This document shows positions 36,729-46,800 of a DNA stretch of 50,846 nucleotides, in pieces (position 1 is the stretch's first letter; each line of letters begins with the position of its first letter). Made by a program: the position numbers and the translations under genes. The notes below the pieces were generated by a model. It was not told where the DNA came from and ran no database searches. It was given only the letters and a program-made list of their open reading frames with translations. The stretch covers positions 1-50,846 of the forward strand of contig JAINDK010000076.1 in NCBI GenBank assembly GCA_019931185.1, written 5' to 3'. This stretch comes from Bryobacter sp. CoA8 C33. Lineage in GTDB: Bacteria; Acidobacteriota; Terriglobia; Bryobacterales; Bryobacteraceae.

Positions 36729-37585
36729 TACCTGGCGCCCACCATGGGAAAGAGCTTGCGCAGCATGGTTTCATCGGGTTGTGTTCCGTACTCGCTTACC
36801 TGGAAGGACTCGGCGAATTGGATGCCGGCGGCTTTGTCCTTGCCATACCATTTTTCGAGCACGGCCCGGATGGCGGGCGTGATGGGCCGTGAGGCGCGGC
36901 GGCGCAGCCATTGCTTGCGGGCTACCTTGTCTTTCGGCACTTCGTCGAGGTAGCCTTCGATCCAAGGCAGCCATTCATAAAACTGGCTTTCGTGAGCGTC
37001 AAGGGCGTCGAGCTTCTTGTCGACCACATCGGTGATGTCGATGGCGATATCGGGGCGGAAGGGATCGGGCTTGAGGAAGCGGTCCTGGAAGTAAAGGAAG
37101 ACGGGGTTCTTGCGCAGAGGCGGGGTGTCGGGGGCCACGTTGGGGACCATCACCATGTAGGAGGCGTCCTGCACCAGAATGCCTGTATTGCGGTGGTCGG
37201 GGTGGTAATCATTGATCCGGGGAGCGATGACGACGTCGGCTTGCCACTGGCGGATGCGGCGGATGATCTGCAAGCGCACATCGAGAGTCGGCATGAGTTC
37301 GCCGTCGTGGTTATCGAGCACTTCATAGTCGATGCCGAGGCGGCGGCCGCTTTCGGTAGCCTCGGCGCGGCGCCGCTTGGCGAGCGCGCCGCCACCCATG
37401 GACTGATGCCCGGCATCGCCGTTGGTCACGGCCAGAAACTTAACCTTGTGGCCGAGGGAGGCCATCTTGGCGGCCAGGCCGGCCGCCCCGAGATCGCAGT
37501 CATCGGGATGGGCGCCGATGGCGATGACCCGCAATTGGGCGGGCAGCATGAGGGCAGCCAGAAGAAAAACAGCAAACAATCGCAT
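36728..37585 (-). CDS. PIG-L family deacetylase
   Basis: A 285-residue zinc-dependent N-acetylglucosamine deacetylase-like (LmbE) protein. A signal peptide (RLFAVFLLAALMLPAQ) precedes the zinc motif AIGAHPDDCDLGAAG (H, D, D), then AVTNGDAGHQ and the second zinc site APRINDYHPDHRNTGIL. Members remove acetyl groups from GlcNAc-linked compounds, such as GlcNAc-inositol; the substrate here is open. Start ATG 37583-37585; an upstream in-frame extension to 37714 lies inside the flippase gene and is rejected. It lies five bases downstream of the flippase stop and overlaps the selA start by one base. Confidence 0.9.
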   Translation of the reverse strand: MRLFAVFLLAALMLPAQLRVIAIGAHPDDCDLGAAGLAAKMASLGHKVKFLAVTNGDAGHQSMGGGALAKRRRAEATESGRRLGIDYEVLDNHDGELMPTLDVRLQIIRRIRQWQADVVIAPRINDYHPDHRNTGILVQDASYMVMVPNVAPDTPPLRKNPVFLYFQDRFLKPDPFRPDIAIDITDVVDKKLDALDAHESQFYEWLPWIEGYLDEVPKDKVARKQWLRRRASRPITPAIRAVLEKWYGKDKAAGIQFAESFQVSEYGTQPDETMLRKLFPMVGAR

Positions 37586-37590
37586 GCTGA

Positions 37591-38625
37591 CTATTTTACG
37601 TTCGGCTGTGTGCCGGCGGCGCTGGCTGTTTCCTGCAATTCGCGCAGCCGGAAGCCGGTGACGGAGAGGGCGATAAGGCCGGCGATGAGAAGGGGCAGCG
37701 TCACGACGCCCCAAACGATGAGGCTGAAGCGCTTGGCAACGTTCTCATCGACGCCGAAGAAAACGAGCGCGAGAACGATGAGGCCCTGGTAGACGCCGAG
37801 GTTGCCGGGGGCGCCAGGCACTACGGTGCCAAGCCGCACGATGACATTGATGACGGCCGCGTCCCAGAGCGAGAAGCCGCTCAGGCCGTAGGCGCGGAGA
37901 GTGCAATAGATCGGGACCGTCATCGAGAGCAGGTGCGGCAGGCTGGCGGCAAAGGATTGAAAGAAGCTTTTCGAGCCGCCCATGGCCTGCAGATCTTCGA
38001 TGAAGATGCGGGCTTTGTCGCCCCAGCGCCAGTGGGCCGCCAGTTCCTTGGCCCGCTTTTGGAAGGCGATGATGAAGGCGAGCGCGAGCGCGAGTAAGCC
38101 GACGAGGAGAATCAGCGCGTAGCCGCCGTCGCGCACGCGGCGGGGCAGGTCGACGAATTGGACGACGAGACTGAGATAAAGCACGAGCCAGACGCCGTCG
38201 AAGATGCGCTCGATCGCGATACTGGACAGCACGACGCCGAAGGGCAGATGGCCCCAGCGGGATTGCAGATAACAGCGGATGATCTCGCCGCTGCGGAAGG
38301 GCAGGACCTCGTTGGCATAGAGGCCGACATAGATCGCGCGCACGCTGCGCGCCAGGGGGATTTCGGCGACCGGCTTGAGGAGAATGCTCCAACGCCAGCC
38401 CTGGAGCACATAGACGAGGATATCGCTGGCGGCGGCGAGGGCAATCCAACCCCAGTGCATTTGCCGGATTTCGGTGAGGATCTCAGCGAGTTTGACGTCG
38501 TGGAGCACCCAAAGCAGAATGCCCAGTGAAGCCAGGTTCGTCAGCACGAGCAGCAGGATCCCCTGCCAGCCTAACTTCTTCCCCCCTAGGGAAACTTGTG
38601 TGCTCTCCGCGGTACTTTGCTTCAA
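37591..38625 (-). CDS. Lysylphosphatidylglycerol synthetase-like flippase-domain membrane protein (UPF0104)
   Basis: A 344-residue integral membrane protein with about seven to eight hydrophobic segments. It fits the LPG_synthase_TM/UPF0104 family: GILLLVLTNLASLGILLWVLHDVKL near the start, LVYVLQGWRWSILLKPV, LYANEVLPFRSGEIIRCYLQSR, SSIAIERIFDGVWL, and the late RLGTVVPGAPGNLGVYQGL motif. Members are proposed flippases or accessory proteins for lipid-linked compounds; no catalytic domain is attached. The gene starts six bases after the upstream glycosyltransferase-like gene and is followed five bases later by PIG-L, in the same operon. Confidence 0.92.
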   Translation of the reverse strand: MKQSTAESTQVSLGGKKLGWQGILLLVLTNLASLGILLWVLHDVKLAEILTEIRQMHWGWIALAAASDILVYVLQGWRWSILLKPVAEIPLARSVRAIYVGLYANEVLPFRSGEIIRCYLQSRWGHLPFGVVLSSIAIERIFDGVWLVLYLSLVVQFVDLPRRVRDGGYALILLVGLLALALAFIIAFQKRAKELAAHWRWGDKARIFIEDLQAMGGSKSFFQSFAASLPHLLSMTVPIYCTLRAYGLSGFSLWDAAVINVIVRLGTVVPGAPGNLGVYQGLIVLALVFFGVDENVAKRFSLIVWGVVTLPLLIAGLIALSVTGFRLRELQETASAAGTQPNVK

Positions 38626-38631
38626 ATCCCA

Positions 38632-39903
38632 TCATAGCGGCAGGGCCCGTTTCGATTGGGTTTCAAGCCACTGGTTCAGCAAGAGAAAAATGAGCCAGTC
38701 GAGGGCGAGATGAAAGAGGAGCAGATGGCGGTAGGTCTCGCAGGCGTCGGCGAGGGAGGCGACGGCAAATTCATAGCCGGCCATGGCGAGGATGGCCCAG
38801 GTAAGGGGCCGTCGCGGCAGCCAATAGAGTGCCGCGGCGAGCAGGAGGAAGACGTGCCAGGGGGCGAGGCGGAACAGCCAGCTCTTGGCCGCGCTAGCCC
38901 AGCCGAAGGCGGTCGAGCGGGTGCCGGGGGCGACGCCGGTTGAGCGCTCGTAGTTACCCAGATTGACGGCGCGGATCTGGGTGGCCTCGCTGGCGAGGTC
39001 GGCCCAGAGGACGCGCAGAGCCACGGCGGGATGCGTGAGGTAGTAGCGCAGGACGTTGGCGTAGCCGCCGGGGGGGAAGAATTCCCGCAGCCACTGCGCG
39101 CTCTGAGCGGGGCTGTCGGGCAGAAAGGCATGGGTGCCGATGAGGCCGCGGTCTTCGGGGCGGATCTTGAGGGCATCGAGAGCGGCGGGGTCGATTGGGG
39201 CCAGCTTGAAGAAGGCGAGGTTGTAATAAGCGGTCGCTTTGTATTCATCTCTGGCGCCGGACAGCATCGAGGCGCCCCCGAGCAGGAGCGCCAGGGCGGC
39301 GGGGAGATAGTGCTTGCGCCGTTCGGTGAGCAGGAGCAGGCCGAAAAGGATGGCTAGCGGCGCATGGGGGGCCTTGGCGAGGGCGAAGCCGAGAGCGCCA
39401 AGGGTCAGGCCCCAAGGGTTTTCCGCCCGCCAGGCGGCGAAGAGGATGAGTGCGAAAACGATCGCGGCGGCGTCGAAATAGAAGCTCTGCCAGTAGGTGA
39501 CGTAGGCGGCGTCGGTAAACAGCAGCGCGGCCAGCAAAACGGTTGCCCAGTGTCCGCGGCATAGCCACCAGGCGGCGAGCGTGAACAGCAGCACGTAGAC
39601 GAGCCCAAGCCAGCGAATGTCGAAGATCTCCCTGCCGCCGAGCCAGAGCGCCAGGCGCGTCAGGCTGGTGGCTATGCCCCAATACGGACTCACCCACTCG
39701 GCCTCGGGTTGTTTTGCCCACACGCGGTTGAAGTAGAGAAAGGTTGGTTGCGGCCCGGCATCGATCGGCTTAAGGGCAAAGCGCCCTACCACTTTGGCAA
39801 AGTCGCCGTTATCCGCGAGGCCGGTATAGGGCGGCACCCACAACTGAAAGAGGACCGGCAGCAGCAATAGCACCAGCCAAAGGATTCGTCGTCGCCCGTT
39901 CAC
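38632..39903 (-). CDS. Polytopic membrane glycosyltransferase-like protein (possibly WsfD-like)
   Basis: About 423 residues with roughly ten hydrophobic helices (e.g. RRILWLVLLLLPVLFQLWV, WLGLVYVLLFTLAAWWL, LPAALALLLGGASML, WHVFLLLAAALYWL). An early extracellular-loop motif LADNGDFAKVV resembles hexose transferases of the WsfD type, but the assignment is from memory and tentative. It heads a leftward operon: glycosyltransferase-like, flippase-like, PIG-L, selA. The start is uncertain: GTG at 39901-39903 is taken; an upstream GTG at 39930 would overlap the start of the divergent P-loop kinase gene. Confidence 0.75.
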   Translation of the reverse strand: MNGRRRILWLVLLLLPVLFQLWVPPYTGLADNGDFAKVVGRFALKPIDAGPQPTFLYFNRVWAKQPEAEWVSPYWGIATSLTRLALWLGGREIFDIRWLGLVYVLLFTLAAWWLCRGHWATVLLAALLFTDAAYVTYWQSFYFDAAAIVFALILFAAWRAENPWGLTLGALGFALAKAPHAPLAILFGLLLLTERRKHYLPAALALLLGGASMLSGARDEYKATAYYNLAFFKLAPIDPAALDALKIRPEDRGLIGTHAFLPDSPAQSAQWLREFFPPGGYANVLRYYLTHPAVALRVLWADLASEATQIRAVNLGNYERSTGVAPGTRSTAFGWASAAKSWLFRLAPWHVFLLLAAALYWLPRRPLTWAILAMAGYEFAVASLADACETYRHLLLFHLALDWLIFLLLNQWLETQSKRALPL

Positions 39904-39923
39904 ACTTGTTCTAACTTCAAAGA

Positions 39924-40370
39924 GTGACACAACCGAAGGTGATCGTGCTGGTCGGGCTGCCAGGCGCGGGGAAAAGCACCTGGGCGCGCGCCCAGGGAGC
40001 AGCGGTGCTCAGTTCGGATGAAATGCGGCTGCTGCTGGCCGGGGACGAGAAGGACCAGACGATCCATGCGCGCGTGTTCGCGGCGATGCGCTATCTCTTG
40101 CGTCAGCGGTTGGAGCTCGGCGCCGGGCCGACGATTCTCGACGCCACGAATCTCCGCCGTAGAGACCGCAAGCCCTGGTTGAAGCTGGCTGCCGCGTTTT
40201 CGGCCGCCGCCGAGGCAGTGTACTTCGATGTGCCGCTGGCGGTGTGCCTGGAGCGCAACGCCGCCCGGGTGCGCGTGGTGCCGCCGGAGGTAATTCGCGC
40301 AATGCACGCCGACCTTGAGCCGCCAACGCGCGCCGAGGGCTTTCGCCGGATCATTTCCATTTCCGCGTAG
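39924..40370 (+). CDS. Small P-loop kinase/ATPase (polynucleotide-kinase-like AAA_33)
   Basis: A 148-residue cytoplasmic P-loop protein. Walker A is VLVGLPGAGKST at residues ~7-18; SSDEMRLLLAGDEKDQ follows, and ILDATNLRRRDRKPWL is the second motif typical of the T4-Pnk/zeta-toxin-like AAA_33 group. Length fits stand-alone members, which phosphorylate nucleic acids or small molecules; the substrate is unknown. The start codon is GTG at 39924. The 3' end overlaps the convergent MFS gene by 20 bases. Confidence 0.85.
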   Translation: MTQPKVIVLVGLPGAGKSTWARAQGAAVLSSDEMRLLLAGDEKDQTIHARVFAAMRYLLRQRLELGAGPTILDATNLRRRDRKPWLKLAAAFSAAAEAVYFDVPLAVCLERNAARVRVVPPEVIRAMHADLEPPTRAEGFRRIISISA

Positions 40371-41625
40371 CCCAAAGCCAGAGGGCGATGGGCGCCATGG
40401 TCAACAAGCCCACGAAACTAGCCACCTGCTGGGCTGGCATGCCGCCATCGATTGCTTCGCCGGAGAAAAAGCTTGCCAGTGAGATCGAAGTCATCATGAG
40501 GGCAAACTCCGCGCTGGTGACGCGGCCGCGAAAGCGGTCTTCGCTGAGGGTTTGCACGAGCGTCGAGGAAAAGACGTAGTTCATTGAGGTGCCGGCATGG
40601 CCGACGATCACCGCGAGGGCGGCCCAGGCGAGGCCGGGGGCCCAGCCGAGGCCGAGGTAGCCGGCGCAAGCCACGGCGAAGCCAATGACAATCCCCCAGC
40701 GCAAGCGGCTTAAATCGAGCGTGGCGAGCGGGGCGCCGAAGAGCGGCCCGATAAAGCTGCCGATGCCGCGCGCGCCCATGAGTGTGCTCATGCCGAGCAT
40801 GCCCGCCTGGCTGGGGCTCAAGCCCCAGCCATCAAGGCGGAACTGGCCTTCGCCGAGCACGGGCAGCAAGACCCAGTTGGCGCCGATCAGGCCGACGCCG
40901 CCCTTGATGAGCAAGATCGGCTGGAGCCGCGGATGCTGCCGCACATAGCGCCAGCCTTCGATGTGCGGGGAGAAGTCCAACAGATCGCGCCAGCGCAGCG
41001 GACGGGTTGTATCGACGTGCGTCTCGTGATGGTCAATTCGGGTCAGGAGCCAGGCGGAGATCAGAAAAGTCACAGCGTTGATGGCGAAGACGGCATTGCG
41101 CCCGAAGCTGGCGGCAACCAGGCCGCCGAGGGCCGAGCCGAGGAAGAAGTTGACGGCCCAGGTAGTCGATCCCAGGGCATTGGCCACCAGCACCTCGCCC
41201 TCACCGCTGCAAAGATTCGGCATCAGGCTGGAGCGTCCGGGCTCGAAGAAGCCCCACATGACGGTCTCGAGAAACATGAGCAGGTACACGAGCCAGATGC
41301 GATCTTCGGACTGGGCGAAGAGCATGCCGCCCACGATGAAGAAGCGGGCGATGTCGGCGGCGATCATGACCTGGCGCCGGGGCAGACGGTCGTTGATCAC
41401 ACCGGCCATGGGGGAAATCAGTACTTGCGGAAAGACCATCGCCACGGTGGCGAGGGCGACGCTGCGGGCGCTGCCGGTCAGCTCGAGCAGCAGGCTGTAA
41501 ATGGCGACGGCATAGAACCAGTCGCCCATCTCGCTGATGACCTGCGCCAGCCAGAGGCGCCTGACATTCGGGTTCCCACGCAGCAGCCGGGCGTAAGCGC
41601 CAAGCGAGATGGAAGCTTCCGCCAT
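40351..41625 (-). CDS. MFS transporter, Bcr/enterobactin-exporter-like (MFS_3)
   Basis: A 424-residue major-facilitator protein with twelve likely helices. N-terminal NVRRLWLAQVISEMGDWFYAVAIYSLLLELTGSA and the loop MAGVINDRLPRRQVMIAADIARFFIVGGML match MFS_3 proteins, as does the late FRGRVTSAEFALMMTSISLASFFSGEAIDGG. The substrate is not predictable. It starts three bases downstream of the trpS stop region and probably forms a trpS-MFS unit. It overlaps the P-loop kinase gene at its 3' end. Confidence 0.93.
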   Translation of the reverse strand: MAEASISLGAYARLLRGNPNVRRLWLAQVISEMGDWFYAVAIYSLLLELTGSARSVALATVAMVFPQVLISPMAGVINDRLPRRQVMIAADIARFFIVGGMLFAQSEDRIWLVYLLMFLETVMWGFFEPGRSSLMPNLCSGEGEVLVANALGSTTWAVNFFLGSALGGLVAASFGRNAVFAINAVTFLISAWLLTRIDHHETHVDTTRPLRWRDLLDFSPHIEGWRYVRQHPRLQPILLIKGGVGLIGANWVLLPVLGEGQFRLDGWGLSPSQAGMLGMSTLMGARGIGSFIGPLFGAPLATLDLSRLRWGIVIGFAVACAGYLGLGWAPGLAWAALAVIVGHAGTSMNYVFSSTLVQTLSEDRFRGRVTSAEFALMMTSISLASFFSGEAIDGGMPAQQVASFVGLLTMAPIALWLWATRKWK

Positions 41626-41628
41626 CCG

Positions 41629-42615
41629 TCAGGCCGTGTAAATCCCCATGCGTTGTTTGGTGAGCCGCACGGTGTCTTCGGCGATGGGGGAAACGCGGCG
41701 GCCGCCTTCGGCGAGCACACCCGCCAGGTAAGCCGGGTCGGCTGTGATCTCGCGGTAGCGCTGCTGGATGGGCTCGAGGTGGGCCACGACCATGTCGGCG
41801 ACATTCTTTTTCAAGTCCCCGTAGCGCATGCCGCTGAAGCGGTTGCGCATGACCTCATCGGAATCCTCGCTGAAGGCCTGGTAAATCGCGAGCAGATTGG
41901 CCACGCCCAAGCCCATCGTCTCGAAATCGACGTGAGGATTGGAGTCGGTGGTGGCGCGGGAAAGTTTCTTGCGGATCACCGTGGGCTCGTCGAGAATCGC
42001 AATCGCATGAGCGCTGCCCGTGGCGGATTTGCTCATCTTCTTGTCCGGTTCGTCGAGGCCCATGACGCGAGCGCCGACGGTGGGCAGCTTGGTTTCCGGC
42101 ATGACGAAGGTTTCCCCATAGAGGGAATTGAAGCGCTGGGCGATGTCGCGCGTCAACTCAAGATGCTGGCTTTGGTCGTCGCCGACGGGAACGACCGAGG
42201 CCTGGTAGAGAAGGATGTCAGCGGCCATCAGCACCGGGTACTGCATGAGGCCCGAGAGGATGGTCTCCTGGCCGGCCGCTTTCGATTTGTACTGGGTCAT
42301 CCGCTCGAGCCAGCCGATGGGCGTGATGCAGGTGAGCAGCCAGGAAAGCTCAGCATGGCCGGGCACGGTGGACTGGGCGATGACGCTGGAATGCCGCGCG
42401 TCGATGCCGCAGGCGAGAAAGATGCCGGCGATCTCGAGAATCTTCGCCCGCAGTTCCTCCGGCCGTTGGTAGACTGTAATCGCGTGCAGGTCTACGATGC
42501 AGAAGATGCTCTCGTAGTCATATTGAATCTTCGTCCAATTCTTCAGTGCCCCGAGATAGTTGCCGATGTGCAAATTCCCCGTGGGCTGCACTCCCGATAA
42601 GACCCTCTTTTTCAT
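41629..42615 (-). CDS. trpS: Tryptophanyl-tRNA synthetase
   Basis: A 328-residue class I aminoacyl-tRNA synthetase. The HIGH-type motif is HIGN (residues 16-19, in SGVQPTGNLHIGNYLGAL), the KMSKS loop is seen in LDEPDKKMSKSATGS, and DIAQRFNSLYGETFVMPE and YGDLKKNVADMVVAHLEPIQQRY fit the bacterial form. The start is ATG at 42613-42615, which is the highly conserved MKKRVLSGVQPTG N-terminus. That start codon shares the palindrome CATG with the start codon of the divergent RNA methyltransferase, leaving no spacer. Followed by the MFS gene three bases later. Confidence 0.97.
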   Translation of the reverse strand: MKKRVLSGVQPTGNLHIGNYLGALKNWTKIQYDYESIFCIVDLHAITVYQRPEELRAKILEIAGIFLACGIDARHSSVIAQSTVPGHAELSWLLTCITPIGWLERMTQYKSKAAGQETILSGLMQYPVLMAADILLYQASVVPVGDDQSQHLELTRDIAQRFNSLYGETFVMPETKLPTVGARVMGLDEPDKKMSKSATGSAHAIAILDEPTVIRKKLSRATTDSNPHVDFETMGLGVANLLAIYQAFSEDSDEVMRNRFSGMRYGDLKKNVADMVVAHLEPIQQRYREITADPAYLAGVLAEGGRRVSPIAEDTVRLTKQRMGIYTA

Positions 42616-43840
42616 GTCAAAGACCAATTCTCTCACTGATTCCGCGCCGGAGACGCTGCGCATCGAAAAGCTCGTCTATGGCGGAGCGGGCCTCGGCCGC
42701 CATGATAGCCATGTCTATCTGGTGCCAAAGGTGGCGGCCGGAGAGTTGGTTGCCATCGAACCGCGCCGGGAAAAGTCGAATTTCACCGAGGCCAGCCTGA
42801 GCGAAGTGATCGAGCCAGCCGCCGAGCGCGTACCGGCTGCCTGCCCGCATTATGAGCGCTGCGGGGGCTGCCACTACCAGCATCTGCCCTACGAGCAGCA
42901 ACTGCACTGGAAGCGGGAGATCCTGCGCGAGCTCTTCGAGCGGGCCCGGCTCGCCCTCGATGTGGAGATCGAAACGATCGCCGCGGCGCCTCTTGGCTAT
43001 CGCAACCGCACCCAGTTTCACTTTCACAACTCGCGCGTGGGCTTTCTCGAGGCGGCCAGCCACCGGCTTGTTCCCGCCACGGCCTGCCCGGTGTCCTCGC
43101 CCAAGATCAGCGAAGTTCTCACGGCCCTGAACCGGCTCGCCCGCGACCGCCGCTTTCCCAACTTTCTCAAATCGCTCGAGGTCTTCACGAATGAGACCGA
43201 TGTCCAGTTGAACGTGGTCGAGACGAACTCACCGGTGGCGCAGAGATTTTTTGACTGGCTCGAGCGGGAGATCCCGGGCGTCAAGCCCGGTGCGATCCGG
43301 TATTCGGCGCTGGGGCGGGAATGGAAGGTGAGCTACCGCAGCTTCTTTCAGGTCAACCGGTTCTTGATCGACGCGCTGGCCGAGTCGACGCTGGCCGGCT
43401 TGTCGGGCGGGCATGCGTTGGACCTGTATGCGGGTGTCGGTTTGTTCAGCCTGCCGCTAGCGGGGCGGTTTGAACGCGTTACCGCCGTCGAGTCGGGCAA
43501 AGTGGCGATGTACGATCTGGAGGCGAACGCCAAGGCTCAGGCCGTTGGCAATGTGCGCATCGCTCAGGCGAATGTCGATGCATTTCTGACGGATCTGGGC
43601 GAGACGCCCGAGGTGATTCTGGCGGACCCGCCGCGCAGCGGTCTCGGCAAAGTTGCAGCGGCGCAATTAGGCCGTATCGCCTCGCCGGAGTTGCGGCTAG
43701 TGTCCTGCGATCCGGCTACGCTCGTTCGCGATTTGGCTCTGCTGCTGCCGGCCGGCTACCGCATTGCCGGTCTCACGCTGATCGACTTGTTCCCACAGAC
43801 CTTCCACATCGAGACGATCACGCGGCTTGTGCGAGACTGA
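42614..43840 (+). CDS. Class I SAM-dependent RNA m5U methyltransferase (RumA/TrmA family)
   Basis: A 408-residue RlmD/RlmCD-like enzyme that methylates uridine in rRNA. Seen: TRAM-like start ETLRIEKLVYGGAGLGR, the Fe-S cluster cysteines in CPHYERCGGCHYQHLPYEQQL (three in the first block, a later one at ACPVSS), the SAM site LDLYAGVGLFSLPLAGRF, the catalytic Cys in LVSCDPATLVRDL with LADPPRSGLG before it, and the terminal DLFPQTFHIETI. Start ATG 42614 overlaps the trpS start codon on the other strand by two bases. The 3' end overlaps the triple-VWA gene by 23 bases. The exact rRNA site cannot be read here. Confidence 0.95.
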   Translation: MSKTNSLTDSAPETLRIEKLVYGGAGLGRHDSHVYLVPKVAAGELVAIEPRREKSNFTEASLSEVIEPAAERVPAACPHYERCGGCHYQHLPYEQQLHWKREILRELFERARLALDVEIETIAAAPLGYRNRTQFHFHNSRVGFLEAASHRLVPATACPVSSPKISEVLTALNRLARDRRFPNFLKSLEVFTNETDVQLNVVETNSPVAQRFFDWLEREIPGVKPGAIRYSALGREWKVSYRSFFQVNRFLIDALAESTLAGLSGGHALDLYAGVGLFSLPLAGRFERVTAVESGKVAMYDLEANAKAQAVGNVRIAQANVDAFLTDLGETPEVILADPPRSGLGKVAAAQLGRIASPELRLVSCDPATLVRDLALLLPAGYRIAGLTLIDLFPQTFHIETITRLVRD

Positions 43841-46800
43841 CGGGCTGTTGGCGGCGCCAGTATTCCGCGACACCCTTGCGCAGGAAGAGCTCAATCAGAT
43901 TGAGTACAATGGCGAGCCCAAGCAATAAGGGCCATACCGCCAGTGATGTTTCAATCCGCCGGCCGCCGCCGCGGAAGATATCGCCATAGCGGGGTTCCGT
44001 GGCGCCGCCGCTGAAACGCGCCATTTGCCGCAGTAGCTCCGGATTGTTGCCGTAGTCCACCATTTCGGTTTCGGCGCGGTAATAGCCGATCTCCGGGAAC
44101 AGGGCTGTCGTCTCGGCCGGCCGGACGCGGAACAAGCCGGTGCGGTCGCCAACGAAGACCCGCCCGCGGAATACGCCTGCCGCGACGCGTTCCACCCGCA
44201 CCGGTTGGCGGAAATCATTCGGTCCGAAGACAAATAAAGCAGGTGCGGTGGCGCGTGCCGCCTCGCCCGTGGGCAGCCGGTAGGTGACGATGAGCTCGCG
44301 GTTGGTCGGCTCAAAGCTCAGTGCGGAGTCCTCGGCTTGCGAATGCGGCAACAGGTCGCGCAGGACATTGCCCCAGAATCGGTCAAAACCGGGCCAGGCC
44401 ATCCAGTTCTCGGCCCAGCGGCTCTTGGCATCGGAGGTGAATACGGTAACGCGGCCCAGCCCGTATTGCCAGCGGGCCAGCAACGGGTCCTTCTGGTCGC
44501 CTTTCTCGCCGGGCACGGTCAGCAGCAGGTCCGCCGCCGGTTTGGCTTCGTATTTGACATAGCCTTTGAGCACCGGCGCCTGCTCTACGCTGATACCTTC
44601 AAGGATCTCGGCGGCGCGCATCCGGATCGGCCGGGCGGGCTTTTCCACTGCCGTCGAGCCGGTGAATTCCATGACGTCACGCAGGAGAATCTGTTCGAGC
44701 CCGCTTGGGTCGGTGAGAAAATAACTGCGGCCCTTGCTGAATTGGGCGACTTTCTCGAGGTAGCCTTTGTTGACGTCCTGGCCGAGGCCCACGGTGGAAA
44801 TCGTGACGCGCTGATTGCCAGCCTCGCGGGCGAGGTTGATCGAATCGCCCTCTTCGCTGATGCCATCGGTGAGGAGCACGATGTGCTTGAAGGTGGCCTT
44901 GACGGGGACGATTTTCTTAAACGCCTCCATCAAAGCCGGAGCGATCTGGGTGCCGCCGTCGGGAGTGATGCCGGCGACGAGGCGCTTGATTAAGACCTTG
45001 TCTTCAGCCTTGCGGATGGGCACGGCCCACTGGTGGGAGTTGTCGAAGATCAGCACGCCGATGAGGTCGATGGGCCGCAGGTTCTCAATCACGCCGATCG
45101 AGGCGATGCGGGCCAGTTCCATTTTGCGGCCTTCCATCGACGAGCTTTTGTCGACAATCAGCACGACGCAGGTGCCTTCCGGGCTGCGCGGGGGAGCGAG
45201 GCGCGCCGGCAGGGTGCGCTCGAGCGGATCTTCCGGCGTGCCGGGTTTTTTCTCCACATACTGGTTGCGCTCGCCGCCAATGGTGAGCAGTCCGCCACCG
45301 CGTTTTACATAGCCTTCCACTGCCGCCTTCATGGCCGCCGTGTAGCCTTCGAGGTCCTGGTTGTTGAGCACCACGACTTCGTATTGGCCGAGCGTCGGTA
45401 GCGGTAATTCCGTTGCCCGCGTCACTTCAAACTGGTAGGCATCGACGGCGCGCATGAAGTTCAGGTCGGTACCCGCCGGGTCCTGGCTGACGTAGAGCAG
45501 GCGGGGCTTGCGGATGTAGACGGCCTGATCGAAGCGGGCCTCGCCAAGGCCTTCGGCGCCCACGGCGCCCGCCAGATGAATGACGCCAGAGGTGGTCACC
45601 GAGGCGGTCACGTTCAACTCGTTGGGGCCTTCGCGGAGAGCCACCTCGCCGGCGCCGATGGTCTTGCCTTCGCCCTTCAATTCGAGCTTGGCCCGCGTGG
45701 GCCGTGGCGAGCGCAGGCGGATCTCGACGGTGAACTTTTCGCCGGCGAAGGCCTGTGGCGGCATGCGCACGGCGTCGATGTGCAATTGCGGGCGGGGGCG
45801 GCCACCGAGCAGGTAGGTGTCGATGGGAATGTTCATCTGCTGTGCCTGCCACAGGCTTTGCAAGGCGTTGCCTTCGGTCTCCATACCGTCGCTGATGAGG
45901 ACGAAATGGGGTACGAGGTCGGCTGGTGTCGAGGCGATGGCATCGCGCAGGGCGCCTTCGAGATTCGTGCCGCGGCCCCGCTCACCCGCCGTGGGTTTCA
46001 AGCCGGTGGTCTGCTCTTCGGCGCCGATGGCGCGCACGGCGCGGGCAAAGGGCAGCACGCGCACAAGGTGCCGTCCGCGCGCCTGTTGGATGCCACGAAC
46101 CCGTTGGGCCAGTTGGTCGAAATCCGCCGCGGTGAGGCTTTGCGACGTGTCGGCCAGCACGGTTACGGCTAACTTGGTTTCAAACAGCGGGATGGCGGGG
46201 CCGAGCAGGGCCGCGAGAATGACGGCGATCGCCGCGAGCTTCCACCACTTGCGCTGCCGGCGGGCAAAGAGCCACCACTCGACGCCGAGCACGATGGCTC
46301 CGGCCAGGGCGAGCCAGCGCCAAAGCTCTTTTGCCTCGGCTGAACTCAAGCCGTCGGGGGGAATGCCGGCGGCCACGGTGGATGGGGCATCCCAGCTTTT
46401 GTCCGGCAGGTCGGGCAGGGTGAGTGAGTAGACGACCTCGCGCGCACCGTCGAGGATCCGAACCGTACCGGGTGAGGGCATGAAGCTGCGCAGCATGCCG
46501 TTGCTGATGGTATAGGCAAGCGCGCGTCCCTCGCCGGTAAGCACCTGCAGTTTGCCTGCCTCCCCGTCTCCGGCCGGCAACTGGATCGCGCCCGGGCTGG
46601 CCGCCACGCTTTCCCATTGGCGGTAACTGGCCGGGGAGAGGTAGCGGAGAATGTTGCCGACCAGAAGGGGGGCGGTAATTTCCTGGCTCATTGCCGTCAG
46701 GGCGGGCTGGAAGCCCAATCGCACGACGCCGGGGGCGGCGAGGAGCACGGGACCGCGTTCGGTTTCGAGCACGGCGGTTTCGCCGCCGCGGGCCTCGAGC

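Noticed and set aside
40933-42600. 555-codon frame antisense to the MFS and trpS genes
   Set aside because: Spans two well-supported genes on the other strand.
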